This document shows positions 1-10,232 of a stretch of DNA of 64,000 nucleotides, piece by piece. The stretch spans positions 67,297-131,296 of the forward strand of contig NZ_LSEF01000025.1 of NCBI RefSeq assembly GCF_001641695.1. Direction: 5' to 3'. Below the pieces are notes generated by a model, which saw nothing but the letters and a program-made list of their open reading frames with translations, ran no database searches and was not told the origin of the DNA. Position numbers and translations under genes: made by a program. Positions within the stretch are counted from its first letter, which is position 1. Every line of letters starts with the position of its first letter. The stretch comes from Bradyrhizobium neotropicale. GTDB taxonomy: Bacteria; Pseudomonadota; Alphaproteobacteria; Rhizobiales; Xanthobacteraceae.

Positions 1-37
1 GCATCTTTCGATGCGCAATCCCGCGCTGAGGTGCGTC

Positions 38-2335
38 ATGGTCTGGTGTCCTTTGGATGCGTCGCGGGCGTTGCGTAGCGGCCTGATCCTGACCGTCGTG
101 CTCGGCGCGTTGCTGACTTTCTGGACGCACGCCGCTTGCGCTGCCAGCGACGTCGCAGGCTTTTTGCCCAAGGTCCAGCCCGCGGACTTCTTCCCATCCG
201 CCGATCGGTTCGGCCCCCCGCAGGGTGACCCGCCTCTCGTCCCCGTCTACCGCGGCGATCAGCTTCAGGGATTCGTCTACCTCAATTCAGATTTTACCAA
301 TTCTGTCGGCTATTCCGGCAAGCCGATCCACATCCTGGTCGGGATCGATCCCAACGGCGTCATCACCGGCGTGAAGCTGGTCGATCACAAGGAACCGATC
401 GTGCTGGTCGGAATACCGGAGGCCCGCATCGTCGGCGCCATGAACTCCCTGATCGGCAAGGACATGAAGCCGGTTGCCAGTGGCGCCGAGCATCCGCCGC
501 AGGTCGACATCGTGAGCGGTGCGACCGTCACCGTACTGGTAATGAGCGACAGCATCGTCCGCTCCGCGGTGCGGCTGATCCGCACCGGGCGCGTCGGAGC
601 GGGCGGCGCCGCCGCGGCCTCCGCCGCTTTACCGCCAGTCACCAAGACGCTCGATCTCGAGCGCAGCGAGGTACGCGATTGGGCGAGCCTCGTCGGGGAA
701 GGTTCGATACGCCGGCTGCACCTGACCATAGACGACGTGAACCAGGCTTTTGCGAAGTCCGGCAACGCTGCGGCCGCCCAAAATCCCGAACCTGGCGACG
801 CAGGTGACAGCTTCGTCGACCTCTACGTGGCGCTCGTCACCGCGCCCACCATCGGCCGCAGTCTGCTCGGTGACGACGGCTACCAGCGACTGAAAGAACG
901 GCTGCAGCCGGGACAGCAGGCCATTCTGGTCGCCGGAAACGGCGTCTATTCGTTCAAGGGCTCGGCCTATGTGCGGGGCGGGATATTCGACCGGATCGAG
1001 GTGCTGCAGGAGGGTTCCAGCACGCGCTTTCGCGATCGCAATCATACCAGACTTGGGGCGCTGGCCGCTCCAGATGCACCCGAATTCCGCGAGATAGGCC
1101 TGTTCGTGACGCCTCCGGAATTCACGCTGGATCCGACGCATCCGTGGCAGCTTCAGCTGCTCGTTCAGCGGAGCCTCGGCACAAGAGACAAGGCGTTCCT
1201 CACCTTCGATCTCGACTACGTCCTGCCTGATCGCTACATGCGCCGCGAGCAGCCGGCTGTGACCGTGCCGGCCAGCGCTCCGGCGCCAAGCGCCCAAGCG
1301 CCCGCCCCGCAACCTGTCTCCACCGGCGAAGGCGAGGAGCCGCTGTGGATGCGGATCTGGCGCTCCGAGCCGATTTCGATCGGCATCACCGCTCTCATGC
1401 TGGCGGCACTCACCGGAATCTTCTTCTTTCAGAACATCCTCGTGCGCCGACCGGTCTTCTACAATTGGGTACGCAGGGCTTACCTGGCTTTTGTCCTGGT
1501 GTGGCTTGGCTGGTACGCGAACGCGCAGCTTTCGGTCGTCAATGTGATGACCTTTTCGAACTCCCTGATCACGGGATTCCATTGGGAGTTCTTCCTTGCC
1601 GCGCCGCTGATCTTCATCCTGTGGGCGGCGACTGCCTCGGCTCTTCTGTTTTGGGGACGTGGCCCCTTCTGCGGCTGGCTGTGCCCGTTCGGCGCGCTGC
1701 AGGAGCTCACCAACACCATCGCGAAGTGGCTGAAGGTGCCTCAGATCACCGTGCCGTGGGGTCTTCACGAGCGGTTATGGCCGGTCAAGTACATCATCTT
1801 CCTTGGGCTGTTCGGGCTGTCGCTCTATTCGGTCGACCTGGCCGAACGGTTCGCCGAAGTCGAGCCGTTCAAGACCGCGATCATCCTGAAGTTCGCACGT
1901 GGCTGGCCATTCGTGCTCTACGCGGTGGCGCTTCTCGTCGTCGGCCTCTTCATCGAGCGCTTCTTCTGCCGCTACCTCTGTCCGCTCGGTGCCGCGCTCG
2001 CAATCCCCGGCCGCATCAGGACGTTCGAATGGCTTCGCCGCTGGCAGGAATGCGGATCCCCGTGCCAACGATGCTCCAAGGAATGCCCGGTCCAGTCGAT
2101 CCATCCCGAAGGGCACATCAACGTCAACGAGTGCATCTACTGCATGCACTGCCAGGAGCTCTACTACGACGACCAGCGCTGCCCGCACATGATCCAGGTC
2201 CGGCTGAAGCGCGAGAAGTTCGCGGCCATGTCCTCGCCAGCGATGCGCGCGGGCGGCAAGGGTCCCGCGACCGTCATCACCGCCGGCGGCAAGCCTGTCG
2301 GCGCATCATCCGCCATCTCTCCACCAGCAACCTGA
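38..2335 (+). CDS. nosR: NosR, membrane flavo-iron-sulfur protein for N2O reduction
   Basis: NosR is the polytopic membrane protein needed for nos expression and for electron delivery to NosZ. The start chosen is ATG 38, which has GAGG at 28-31 with a 6-nt spacer; an in-frame ATG at 11 is the alternative and would add 9 residues. From ATG 38 the protein has 765 aa. An N-terminal hydrophobic signal/anchor is followed by a periplasmic FMN-binding domain with the covalent flavinylation motif SGATVT (about residues 160-165). Several membrane helices follow, then two membrane-embedded CxxxCP motifs (C545/C549 and C644/C648) and a C-terminal ferredoxin-like region with cysteines from about C672 and C699. 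It leads the operon, 23 bp before nosZ. The promoter lies outside the window. Confidence 0.97.
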   Translation: MVWCPLDASRALRSGLILTVVLGALLTFWTHAACAASDVAGFLPKVQPADFFPSADRFGPPQGDPPLVPVYRGDQLQGFVYLNSDFTNSVGYSGKPIHILVGIDPNGVITGVKLVDHKEPIVLVGIPEARIVGAMNSLIGKDMKPVASGAEHPPQVDIVSGATVTVLVMSDSIVRSAVRLIRTGRVGAGGAAAASAALPPVTKTLDLERSEVRDWASLVGEGSIRRLHLTIDDVNQAFAKSGNAAAAQNPEPGDAGDSFVDLYVALVTAPTIGRSLLGDDGYQRLKERLQPGQQAILVAGNGVYSFKGSAYVRGGIFDRIEVLQEGSSTRFRDRNHTRLGALAAPDAPEFREIGLFVTPPEFTLDPTHPWQLQLLVQRSLGTRDKAFLTFDLDYVLPDRYMRREQPAVTVPASAPAPSAQAPAPQPVSTGEGEEPLWMRIWRSEPISIGITALMLAALTGIFFFQNILVRRPVFYNWVRRAYLAFVLVWLGWYANAQLSVVNVMTFSNSLITGFHWEFFLAAPLIFILWAATASALLFWGRGPFCGWLCPFGALQELTNTIAKWLKVPQITVPWGLHERLWPVKYIIFLGLFGLSLYSVDLAERFAEVEPFKTAIILKFARGWPFVLYAVALLVVGLFIERFFCRYLCPLGAALAIPGRIRTFEWLRRWQECGSPCQRCSKECPVQSIHPEGHINVNECIYCMHCQELYYDDQRCPHMIQVRLKREKFAAMSSPAMRAGGKGPATVITAGGKPVGASSAISPPAT

Positions 2336-2358
2336 AACCGAAAGCCGAGGAGGCAATC

Positions 2359-4308
2359 ATGAGCGAGAACGAAGAAGCAAAGGGCGTCAACCGACGGACT
2401 CTGCTGGGGACAACGGCGGCCGCAGCTGGCGTGGGCCTGGCTGGCGGAGCGGCGATGAAAGCCGGCGGCGGCTTCGTCTCGACCGCGGACGCGCAGACCA
2501 AGGCCGCTGCACCGAAAGCGCCGGCTGCCCGGCCGGCTGTGCAGAAGACAGAGGTCGCGCCCGGCGAGCTCGACGAATACTACGTGTTCTTCTCGAGCGG
2601 CCAGTCCGGAGAGATGCGGATCGTCGGCCTTCCGTCGATGCGCGAATTGATGCGCGTTCCGGTCTTCAACCGTTGCAGCGCGACCGGTTGGGGCCAGACC
2701 AACGAAAGCCTCAAGATTCTGACGGAAGGGATGCAGCCCGCGACCCGCGAACTCCTCAAGAACCGCGGCGGCACCTTCATGAACGGCGACCTGCACCATC
2801 CGCACGTCTCATTCACGGACGGCACCTACGACGGCCGCTACGCCTTCATGAACGACAAGGCCAACAGCCGCGTGGCACGGGTGCGGCTCGACATTATGAA
2901 ATGCGACAAGATCATCGAATTGCCGAACCAACACACGGTTCATGGCCTGCGATTGCAAAAATTTCCGCGCACCGGATACGTGTACTGCAACGGCGAAGAC
3001 GGGGTTCCGCTGCCGAACGACGGCAAACTTCTCGACAATCCGAAAGAGTACCACTCCATCTTCACGGCGCTCGACGGCGACACGATGAAGGTGGCCTGGC
3101 AGGTGATCGTCAGCGGCAATCTCGACAACGTCGATTCCGACTATCAAGGCAAGTACTGCTTCTCGACCTGCTACAACAGCGAAGAAGGCGTCACCCTGGC
3201 CGAGATGACGGCCAGCGAGCAGGATTGGGTCGTCATCTTCAACCTCAAGCGGATCGAGGAGGCGGTCAAGAAAGGCGACTTCAAGGAAATGAACGGTGTA
3301 CCCGTTATCGACGGCCGGAAGGGCTCGCCCTACACCCGCTATGTTCCGGTCTCGAACAATCCGCACGGCATGAATACCGCTCCCGACGGGATCCACATCG
3401 TGGCGGCCGGGAAGCTTTCACCGACGGTGACCGTGATGGACGTCCGCAAATTCGACGATCTATTCGACGACAAGATCAAGCCGCGCGACGTCGTCGTCGC
3501 GGAGCCGGAGCTCGGCCTCGGCCCGCTGCATACCGCCTACGACGGCAAGGGCAACGCCTATACGACGCTGTTCCTCGACAGCCAGGTCTGCAAATGGAAC
3601 ATCGAGCTGGCCAAACGAGCGTTCAAGGGCGAGAAGGTCGATCCCATCATCCAGAAGCTCGACGTACACTATCAGCCTGGCCACAACCATTCCTCGATGG
3701 GGCAGACCAAGGAGGCCGACGGGAAGTGGCTGATCTCGCTGAACAAGTTCTCGAAGGACCGCTTTCTGAACGTCGGTCCGCTGAAGCCCGAGAACGACCA
3801 GCTCATCGACATTTCCGGAGACAAGATGGTTCTGGTCCACGACGGTCCGAGCTTCGCCGAGCCGCATGACGCCACGATCGTCCATCGCTCCAAGATCAAT
3901 CCGATCTCGATCTTTGACCGGGCGGATCCGATGTTCGCGGACGCGGTGAAGCAGGCCAAGGCCGATGGCATCAACCTCGAGGCGGATTCCAAGGTCATTC
4001 GGGATGGCAACAAGGTCCGCGTCTACATGACGTCGACCGCGCCCGCCTATGGCCTCGAGCAGTTCCAGGTCAAACAGGGTGACGAGGTGACCGTCTTCAT
4101 CACCAATATCGACGCGGTCGAAGACCTGACGCACGGCTTTTGCATCGTGAACTACGGCATCCAAATGGAGATCGCGCCGATGGCGACGGCGTCCGTGACA
4201 TTCATGGCCGATAAACCGGGCGTCTACTGGTACTATTGCTCCTGGTTCTGCCACGCCATGCACATGGAGATGAAGGGCCGCATGTTCGTCGAACCGAAGT
4301 CGGTCTGA
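2359..4308 (+). CDS. nosZ: Nitrous-oxide reductase NosZ, clade I (Tat-exported)
   Basis: This is the periplasmic copper enzyme that reduces N2O to N2. The reading frame is open well upstream inside nosR, but ATG 2359 is the real start: GAGGAGG at 2347-2353 precedes it with ideal spacing, and the protein then opens with a Tat signal containing NRRTLLG followed by an Ala/Gly-rich hydrophobic stretch. The 649-aa length fits the family. The seven-bladed propeller carries CuZ histidines such as H146/H147/H149 (DLHHPH). The C-terminal cupredoxin domain holds the CuA motif CxWxCxxxHxxM (C627, W629, C631, H635, M638). The Tat signal and the adjacent nosR mark it as clade I rather than the Sec-exported clade II. 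Confidence 0.98.
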   Translation: MSENEEAKGVNRRTLLGTTAAAAGVGLAGGAAMKAGGGFVSTADAQTKAAAPKAPAARPAVQKTEVAPGELDEYYVFFSSGQSGEMRIVGLPSMRELMRVPVFNRCSATGWGQTNESLKILTEGMQPATRELLKNRGGTFMNGDLHHPHVSFTDGTYDGRYAFMNDKANSRVARVRLDIMKCDKIIELPNQHTVHGLRLQKFPRTGYVYCNGEDGVPLPNDGKLLDNPKEYHSIFTALDGDTMKVAWQVIVSGNLDNVDSDYQGKYCFSTCYNSEEGVTLAEMTASEQDWVVIFNLKRIEEAVKKGDFKEMNGVPVIDGRKGSPYTRYVPVSNNPHGMNTAPDGIHIVAAGKLSPTVTVMDVRKFDDLFDDKIKPRDVVVAEPELGLGPLHTAYDGKGNAYTTLFLDSQVCKWNIELAKRAFKGEKVDPIIQKLDVHYQPGHNHSSMGQTKEADGKWLISLNKFSKDRFLNVGPLKPENDQLIDISGDKMVLVHDGPSFAEPHDATIVHRSKINPISIFDRADPMFADAVKQAKADGINLEADSKVIRDGNKVRVYMTSTAPAYGLEQFQVKQGDEVTVFITNIDAVEDLTHGFCIVNYGIQMEIAPMATASVTFMADKPGVYWYYCSWFCHAMHMEMKGRMFVEPKSV

Positions 4309-4321
4309 TCGGAGCGGCATC

Positions 4322-5680
4322 GTGGGCCTCTTGTCACGCATGTTTCCGGCGGCGCTGGTCGCCGCCGGATTTTCCAGCTTCGCCGATGCGGAGACCTTGA
4401 CGGCTGCGCCAGACCGACCGCTCCAAGCGTTACTGGATGGCGCGCGCGCCGGCGACGTCATCGAACTTGCCCCGGGTGAATATCACGGTTCGGTCCGGAT
4501 CGACCGTCCTTTGGAGCTGGTGGGGAGGCAGGGCGCGGTGCTTGATGGCGAGGGCGCCGACAACGTCATCACCGTCAGCGCACCCGACGTCACTGTCCGG
4601 GGCGTGACCATCCGCGGGTCTGGCCGCGATCTGCAGGCGATGAATTCCGGAATCTTCCTTCAGAAGACGGCCGAACGCGCGAAGATCGAGAACAACCGTC
4701 TGGTTGGAAACCTGTTCGGCGTCTACGTCCATGGCGCCCAAGGCTCGCGGGTCGTCCACAACGAGATCGAGGGACTGCGTGGCGGGCGTCTTAGCGAGGC
4801 AGGCAACGGCGTCTCGCTTTGGAATGCACCAGACGTCACCATCGCGGACAACACATTCCGCTACGGCCGCGACGGCATCTTCTCGATCTCAAGCCGCAAC
4901 GACCGCTTCGTCAGAAATCGCTTCGAGCAGGTTCGCTTCGCGATCCACTACATGTACACCAACGACAGCGAAGTGAGCGGCAACGTTTCGATCGGTAACC
5001 ATGTCGGGTACGCCATCATGTATTCGAGCCGGCTGGTGATCCGCGACAACGTTTCCGATCACGATCGCGACCACGGCCTTCTGTTCAACTACGCGAACTA
5101 CTCCGAGATCGACGGCAATCGGGTGACGGGTGGCCTGCTGAGCACGGCGATGGACAGTGCGGAAGACGGTCCGAACGACGAGCGCGGCATGCTTCCGGAG
5201 CCGAAACGGGAGCGAGCTCTTCGAAGCGGCCCGGAAAAGTGCGTGTTCATCTACAACACCAATCACAACAAGTTCCGCAACAACTGGTTCGAACGCTGCG
5301 CTATCGGAGTACACTTTACCGCGGGCTCCGAAGGCAACGAAATCACGGGCAACGCCTTCATCAGCAACGCCAACCAGGTGAAATACGTCGGCACCAGACA
5401 CTTGGACTGGTCGACCGGCGGGCGGGGTAACTACTGGAGCGACAATCCGGCGTTCGACCTCAACGGGGACGGAATCGCCGACACGGCCTACCGGCCGAAC
5501 GACCTGATCGATCGTGTGCTCTGGACCGCGCCAGCCGCGAAAGTTCTCATCAACAGCCCCGCGGTCCAGGTGATCCGCTGGGCCCAGGCGCAATTTCCGG
5601 CGCTGCTGCCGGGCGGCGTGATCGACAGCCATCCGCTGATGTCACCGCCGAAGCGCCGCACGGCCGAGGAGGCGCGATGA
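4322..5680 (+). CDS. nosD: NosD, periplasmic beta-helix protein for NosZ copper-site maturation
   Basis: NosD is a periplasmic CASH/parallel beta-helix protein that works with the NosFY ABC transporter to assemble the CuZ site of NosZ. The start is GTG 4322, with GGAG at 4311-4314 and a 7-nt spacer; ATG 4340 is a weaker alternative. The 452-aa product has a short signal peptide ending near ADA. Long runs of beta-helix turns follow, with repeated Asn/Gly-rich rungs (for example N-x-F/V/I-x-x-N). The stop overlaps the nosF start (ATGA, 5677-5680), so it is translationally coupled to nosF. Confidence 0.96.
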   Translation: MGLLSRMFPAALVAAGFSSFADAETLTAAPDRPLQALLDGARAGDVIELAPGEYHGSVRIDRPLELVGRQGAVLDGEGADNVITVSAPDVTVRGVTIRGSGRDLQAMNSGIFLQKTAERAKIENNRLVGNLFGVYVHGAQGSRVVHNEIEGLRGGRLSEAGNGVSLWNAPDVTIADNTFRYGRDGIFSISSRNDRFVRNRFEQVRFAIHYMYTNDSEVSGNVSIGNHVGYAIMYSSRLVIRDNVSDHDRDHGLLFNYANYSEIDGNRVTGGLLSTAMDSAEDGPNDERGMLPEPKRERALRSGPEKCVFIYNTNHNKFRNNWFERCAIGVHFTAGSEGNEITGNAFISNANQVKYVGTRHLDWSTGGRGNYWSDNPAFDLNGDGIADTAYRPNDLIDRVLWTAPAAKVLINSPAVQVIRWAQAQFPALLPGGVIDSHPLMSPPKRRTAEEAR

Positions 5681-6597
5681 CCAGCACCATACGCGTCACC
5701 GAAGTCACCAAGGAGTACGGCCCGGTCAAGGCCGTGTGTGGGGCTTCGTTCGAGCTGGGTCGGGGCGAACTGGTTGCGCTGATCGGCCACAACGGCGCCG
5801 GCAAGACCACGCTGATGAAGCTGATGCTCGGGCTCATCCGGCCGACCAGCGGCTCGATCGAGGTCCTCGGCGACAACCCCGCCGCCGGCGAGTTCGCGGG
5901 CCGCCGGCAGCTTGGCTATCTGCCGGAGAATGTCTCGTTCGATTCCGCGCTGACAGGCCGGGAGACGCAAGCCTTTTACGCCCGGCTGAAGCGCGAGCCG
6001 ATGACGAAGGCGCTCAACCTGCTCGAAACCGTCGGACTTGGGCCTGCCGCGCGCCGTCGCGTTGGCACGTACTCGAAGGGGATGCGGCAGCGGCTGGGGC
6101 TTGCCCAGGCGCTGATCGGTCATCCGCGGGTGCTGTTGTTGGACGAGCCGACGACCGGGCTTGATCCCGAACTGCGCCAGACCTTCTACGAGGTCATCGA
6201 GCAGCTTGCAGCGGACGGCGCGACAGTGCTCTTGTCCTCGCACGCGCTGACCGAGCTCGAGGAGCGCGCAGGGCGGGTGATCATCATGAACCGCGGCATC
6301 AAGGTCGCAGACGGATCGATCGACGAATTGCGCCGCCTCGCCCGGTTGCCCACCAGGATCCGTCTCAAGGTGGCGGGACTGGCCGCGAGCGAGATGCCGG
6401 CCTGGGTCCCGACGGATACGATCTGCCGGCGGCTCAACGGGCACATCGTCGAGATCGATGCTGCGCCGGACCGCAAGATCGAGCTTCTGCATCGCGCGAC
6501 GGCGTCGGGCAATTCCGTGGAAGATGTCGATGTGGTCCCACCAAGTCTCGACGAACTCTACGCTCACTTCCTCCGACAGTCGGAGCGAACCTCATGA
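5677..6597 (+). CDS. nosF: NosF, ABC transporter ATPase for NosZ maturation
   Basis: NosF is the cytoplasmic ATPase partner of NosY, thought to energise delivery of a sulfur species or other maturation factor to NosD/NosZ. The 306-aa protein has the Walker A motif GHNGAGKT at residues 37-44. A signature variant YSKGMRQ lies near residue 132, the usual variant in this subfamily. Walker B LLLDEPTTGLD has D156 and E157, followed by a switch histidine in SSHALTE. The gene overlaps nosD and nosY by ATGA at both ends. Confidence 0.97.
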   Translation: MTSTIRVTEVTKEYGPVKAVCGASFELGRGELVALIGHNGAGKTTLMKLMLGLIRPTSGSIEVLGDNPAAGEFAGRRQLGYLPENVSFDSALTGRETQAFYARLKREPMTKALNLLETVGLGPAARRRVGTYSKGMRQRLGLAQALIGHPRVLLLDEPTTGLDPELRQTFYEVIEQLAADGATVLLSSHALTELEERAGRVIIMNRGIKVADGSIDELRRLARLPTRIRLKVAGLAASEMPAWVPTDTICRRLNGHIVEIDAAPDRKIELLHRATASGNSVEDVDVVPPSLDELYAHFLRQSERTS

Positions 6598-7421
6598 ACG
6601 TGCTCATCATCGCGGCGAAAGAAATTCACCAGGCCATTCGCAACCGCTGGGTGCTCGCGGCAACACTCCTGCTCGCCGGACTTGCCTTGTCGCTGACCTT
6701 CCTCGGCAGCGCGCCGACCGGTAACGTCGGCGTTCGCGCGCTCGATGTCGTCGTCGTCAGTCTTTCGAGCCTGACGATCTTTCTCGTCCCACTCATCGCG
6801 CTTCTGATTTCGCATGACGCTATCGTGGGCGACATGGAGCGAGGCACGATGCTCTTGCTGCTGAGCTATCCGGTTGCGCGATGGCAGGTGCTGCTCGGCA
6901 AGTTCCTTGGTCACCTTGCGGTGCTCGCCTTTGCGACCTGTCTCGGCTATGGCCTGGCCGTCGGGGCGCTCGCGGCCACTGGCAGTCGCATCGATTTCGA
7001 CAGCCTCCTCGCCTTCGCCGCCATGGTCGGCTCCTCGGTGCTGCTCGGCGCCGCATTCGTCGCGATCGGCTATCTCGTCAGCGCCCTCGCGCGCGACCGG
7101 GGCACGGCCGCCGGCATCTGCATCGGGCTGTGGCTGCTGCTTGTCCTGATCTACGACATGGCTCTGCTCGGCGTGCTCGCGCTTGACCAGGGCCGCAGCA
7201 TTTCCGCAACCGCGCTGAATGCGATGCTCCTGTTGAACCCGACCGACGCATACCGGCTGTTCAATCTGACTGGATTCGCCAATGTCAGTACTTTCGCGGG
7301 GATGGCAGGACTCGCCCAAACCACGTCTCTGACCATGTCGGTCCTTCTGGCCGCCCTGCTCTCCTGGACCTTGGTGCCGCTGGGCCTCGCCGCGCTTGCC
7401 TTCTCGCGGAGAGAGCTATGA
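6594..7421 (+). CDS. nosY: NosY, ABC transporter permease for NosZ maturation
   Basis: NosY is the integral membrane partner of NosF. The 275-aa protein begins with a short cytoplasmic N-terminus (KEIHQAIRNRW) and shows about six hydrophobic segments, in the ABC-2 type permease arrangement. The motif after the second helix (SHDAIVGDMERGTMLLLLSY) is typical of the NosY/ABC-2 family. It overlaps nosF by ATGA at 6594-6597 and nosL by ATGA at 7418-7421, so all the maturation genes appear translationally coupled. Confidence 0.96.
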   Translation: MNVLIIAAKEIHQAIRNRWVLAATLLLAGLALSLTFLGSAPTGNVGVRALDVVVVSLSSLTIFLVPLIALLISHDAIVGDMERGTMLLLLSYPVARWQVLLGKFLGHLAVLAFATCLGYGLAVGALAATGSRIDFDSLLAFAAMVGSSVLLGAAFVAIGYLVSALARDRGTAAGICIGLWLLLVLIYDMALLGVLALDQGRSISATALNAMLLLNPTDAYRLFNLTGFANVSTFAGMAGLAQTTSLTMSVLLAALLSWTLVPLGLAALAFSRREL

Positions 7422-7966
7422 GACGCCTCGGCATCACGCTCGCTCTCCTTATTCCGCTTGCGCTTGTCGGCTGCGGCGAGAAGGAGGTCGCGAAGCTTCC
7501 ACCGCCGCAGCAGATGACCGCCGAGGCGGTCGGGCACTATTGCGGCATGAACGTGCTCGAGCATCCGGGACCGAAGGGACAGATTTTCGCCGCGAGCCTG
7601 ATCGAGCCCGTGTGGTTCTCATCCGTTCGAGACACCCTCGCCTTCACGATGCTGCCGGACGAGCCCAAGGACATCCAGGCGATCTACGTCTCGGACATGG
7701 GCCAGGCGCCGAGCTGGGACAAGCCGGGCGCCGACAATTGGGTCGAAGCGCGCAAGGCGCAGTTCGTGATTGGCAGCCGGGTCAAGGGCGGCATGGGCGG
7801 CGCCGAGGCGGTGCCGTTCTCGGATAGGTCGGCCGCGGAGAAGTTCGTCGCCGAGAACGGTGGACGCATCGTCGCATTCGCGGACGTGCCGCGCGCCTAC
7901 GTGCTCAGATCGGGCGACGAGACCACACCGGATGATGGCGCCTCCGGGCGCGGTTCGGCCGACTGA
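7418..7966 (+). CDS. nosL: NosL, copper-chaperone lipoprotein
   Basis: NosL is an outward-facing lipoprotein that binds Cu(I) and supplies copper to NosZ. The 182-aa precursor has a classical lipoprotein signal with lipobox LVGC, which makes C19 the lipidated residue. The conserved metal-binding segment HYCGMNVLEHPG follows (C42, M44, H49), matching the NosL Cys/Met/His copper site. The C-terminal tail is short, acidic and probably disordered. The gene lies between nosY (ATGA overlap) and nosX (13 nt between stop and start codons). Confidence 0.95.
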   Translation: MRRLGITLALLIPLALVGCGEKEVAKLPPPQQMTAEAVGHYCGMNVLEHPGPKGQIFAASLIEPVWFSSVRDTLAFTMLPDEPKDIQAIYVSDMGQAPSWDKPGADNWVEARKAQFVIGSRVKGGMGGAEAVPFSDRSAAEKFVAENGGRIVAFADVPRAYVLRSGDETTPDDGASGRGSAD

Positions 7967-7979
7967 GGAGAGCGTTATC

Positions 7980-8972
7980 ATGCCAATGCTTTCTCGACGA
8001 CGTTTCATCAACATCAGCGCCGCAGCGGCGGGCCTGGCGCTCGCACCGCTCGGACGCGCGGTGGCCTTGAATGCTGACGTCGCGGTCTGGCACGGCACCA
8101 TGCTGGGCGCGACTGCAACCCTGAAAATCCATCATCAGGCAAGAGACGAAGCGGAACGTCTGATCGCGGCGGCGTGCTCTGAAGCCCGCCGCCTGGAGCG
8201 CCTGTTCAGCCTGTACCTGCCCGACTCCGCCCTGGTCGAATTGAACCGGACCGGAATTCTCGTCGACCCGGCACCGGAGTTGGTCGACCTGCTCTCGGAC
8301 TCGCGCCGCTACGCCGAACTGACGGACGGGATGTTCGATCCGACCGTGCAGCCGCTATGGAAGCTATACGTCGAGCATTTTTCGAGCGCCGGTGCAGACC
8401 CGTCCGGTCCGCCGCAAGCGGCGGTGAAGGCGGCGCTTGGCCATGTCGACTATCGGCGTATGTCTATCAGACGGGATCGCATCGTACTGCCGAAGGGAGC
8501 CGAGCTCACGCTCAATGGCATCGCGCAGGGCTATGTCACCGACAAGGTTGTCGATCTGTTGCGCTCACAGGGGATCGCACAAAGCCTCGTCGACATGGGC
8601 GAGACGCGGACGATCGGATCGCGACCGGACGGCAGCTCGTGGGAGGTCGGAATCGCCGATCCCGAGCACCCGGGGCGGATCGAGACGACGCTGCGGATCG
8701 TGGATCGCGCGGTGTCGACGTCGGGCGGCTACGGGTTCCGGTTCGATCCCACAGGCCGCTTCAACCACCTGTTCGATCCGACCAACGGCGGCTGCGCCAG
8801 CCTCTATCGCAGCGTCACCACGGTGGCGTCCAGCGCCACCGCGGCGGATGCGCTGTCCACGGCTTTCAGCCTGATGCCGGAAGCGCAGATCCGCTCCTTG
8901 CTGCCGAAAACCGGTATCGAACGGGTCCATCTGATCGACGCAGCCGGAGGCGTTTCCGAGCTCGTGGCGTGA
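7980..8972 (+). CDS. nosX: NosX, ApbE-type FAD:protein FMN transferase
   Basis: NosX attaches FMN covalently to the threonine of NosR's SGATVT-type motif in the periplasm. The frame stays open upstream through nosL, but ATG 7980 follows GGAG at 7967-7970. The protein then starts with a Tat signal (SRRRFINISAA), giving 330 aa. ApbE features are visible: the region around LTLNGIAQGYVTDKV, the DMGETRTIG glycine-rich segment, and a C-terminal ATAADALSTAFSLM helix. It is the last gene of the operon, convergent with the sugar-transport genes. Confidence 0.95.
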   Translation: MPMLSRRRFINISAAAAGLALAPLGRAVALNADVAVWHGTMLGATATLKIHHQARDEAERLIAAACSEARRLERLFSLYLPDSALVELNRTGILVDPAPELVDLLSDSRRYAELTDGMFDPTVQPLWKLYVEHFSSAGADPSGPPQAAVKAALGHVDYRRMSIRRDRIVLPKGAELTLNGIAQGYVTDKVVDLLRSQGIAQSLVDMGETRTIGSRPDGSSWEVGIADPEHPGRIETTLRIVDRAVSTSGGYGFRFDPTGRFNHLFDPTNGGCASLYRSVTTVASSATAADALSTAFSLMPEAQIRSLLPKTGIERVHLIDAAGGVSELVA

Positions 8973-9097
8973 TCTGTAGTCGCCGTTTGAGCGTTAGCCC
9001 TTCGCCAGGCTCGAGCTTCGCTACACGGTCTCGAACATCCGTGCGATCCGTCTCGACTATCAGTCTTCGCATCGACGGCGTAGGAAAGCTTAGCACT

Positions 9098-9124
9098 ACG
9101 GGCGTCGCTCAAAACGTCGCCCGT
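9098..9124. terminator. Hairpin between nosX and the convergent sugar operon
   Basis: The arms ACGGGCG and CGCCCGT pair, and two further C-G pairs continue past a single T-T mismatch around the loop CTCAAAA. The hairpin lies in the 211-bp convergent gap between nosX and the sugar-binding-protein gene. It has no clear T-tract on either strand, so a bidirectional terminator is only an inference from position and symmetry. Confidence 0.4.
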
Positions 9125-9183
9125 CACCTCGTGATCCAGCGCTCCCTGCTAGGGACGGCCTTCAGCGAAAAGACAGGAGCGGG

Positions 9184-10131
9184 CTACTGCGAACGGTCCG
9201 AAGTCCACCCTTTATACTCGGCGACATTGTCCCGGGTCACGAGCTTCGAAGGCAACAATTCCACGGTCGAAGCCGGCTTCTGCCCGTTGAGAATGCCGAC
9301 GCCGACCTGCACGGCGCGCCGCGCCATGAAGAACGGATCCTGCGAGGCAGAGGCCTGGACCTGCGGCGACTGCGGATCCTTCAGCGCGGCCTCGATATCG
9401 GGAGCGCCGTCGACCGCCGTGATGACGATGCCGCTGCGCCCTTGCTGACGCGCCGCGAGATCGGTACCGATCGCCTGTGGGTCGTTGATGGCGAAGATGG
9501 CGTCGATCTTGGGGAAGCGCGTCAGATAGCCCTGCGCAACGGTGAGGCCGCCCTCGCGCGAGCCCTTGCCGTCCTGATCGCTGGACAGGACCTTGATGCC
9601 GGGATTCTTGCCGAACACGTTCTTGCAGCCGGTGACGCGGTCGATCACGGCGGAAACCTGCGGCCCGTTCTCGATGATGACATCGCCTTTGCCGCCCAAC
9701 TTATCAACGATGTACTGGCAGGAGATCTCGCCGGCCTGGACGTTGTTCGTGGTCACGGTAGCGTCGGCGCCCTCGGCTGCCGTGTCCACCGCGACGACGA
9801 TGATGCCCGCGGCCTGCGCCTTCTTGATCGCGGGGCCGATCGCCTTGGGATCACCAGGGTTCAACAGGATCAGGTCGACGCCGGCGGCGATGAAGTTGTC
9901 GATCTGTGTCACCTGCTTGCCGAGATCATATTCGAATCCGACGGCGGTGATCTTCACATTCGGATTGGTCTTCTTGGCTTCGAACTCGGCACCCTTCGAC
10001 AGCGCGACGAAGAACGGGTTGCCCATCGAGCCGAGTGAGACGCCGATCGCCTTGAGCTCCTTGGCGGATGACGGCGCGGTGCCGAGCGCAAGCGCCATCG
10101 CAGCGCCGGCGAGCGTGATCGTCTTCAACAT
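9184..10131 (-). CDS. Periplasmic sugar-binding protein of a ribose/xylose-type ABC transporter
   Basis: The 315-aa protein is a type I periplasmic binding protein of the RbsB/XylF family. It has a Sec signal peptide ending near SSAKE and the typical first strand IGVSLGSMGNPFF. DNFIAAGVDLILLNP and a C-terminal ITAVDGAPDIEAAL hinge segment follow. The start at 10131 is preceded by a GGGAGGAAGG ribosome site. It is the last gene of a leftward set (kinase, ATPase, permease, binding protein), 101 bp after the permease. The substrate is probably a pentose or polyol, inferred from the xylulokinase at the head of the set; the exact sugar cannot be read from the sequence. Confidence 0.9.
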   Translation of the reverse strand: MLKTITLAGAAMALALGTAPSSAKELKAIGVSLGSMGNPFFVALSKGAEFEAKKTNPNVKITAVGFEYDLGKQVTQIDNFIAAGVDLILLNPGDPKAIGPAIKKAQAAGIIVVAVDTAAEGADATVTTNNVQAGEISCQYIVDKLGGKGDVIIENGPQVSAVIDRVTGCKNVFGKNPGIKVLSSDQDGKGSREGGLTVAQGYLTRFPKIDAIFAINDPQAIGTDLAARQQGRSGIVITAVDGAPDIEAALKDPQSPQVQASASQDPFFMARRAVQVGVGILNGQKPASTVELLPSKLVTRDNVAEYKGWTSDRSQ

Positions 10132-10232
10132 TGCCTTCCTCCCTGGTCTATCTTGATCCCCGACACGGCAGACCAGTTGCCGCAGCGGAACTTCGCATCG
10201 GGCGCTGCGCGCTCAAGTGCGCGCCGAGCCTT

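Noticed and set aside
1345..2358. Long N-terminal extension of the NosZ frame into nosR
   Set aside because: The extension has Arg/Ala/Leu-rich shadow composition. ATG 2359 has a strong ribosome site and starts the Tat signal, so the extension is an overlapping-frame artefact.
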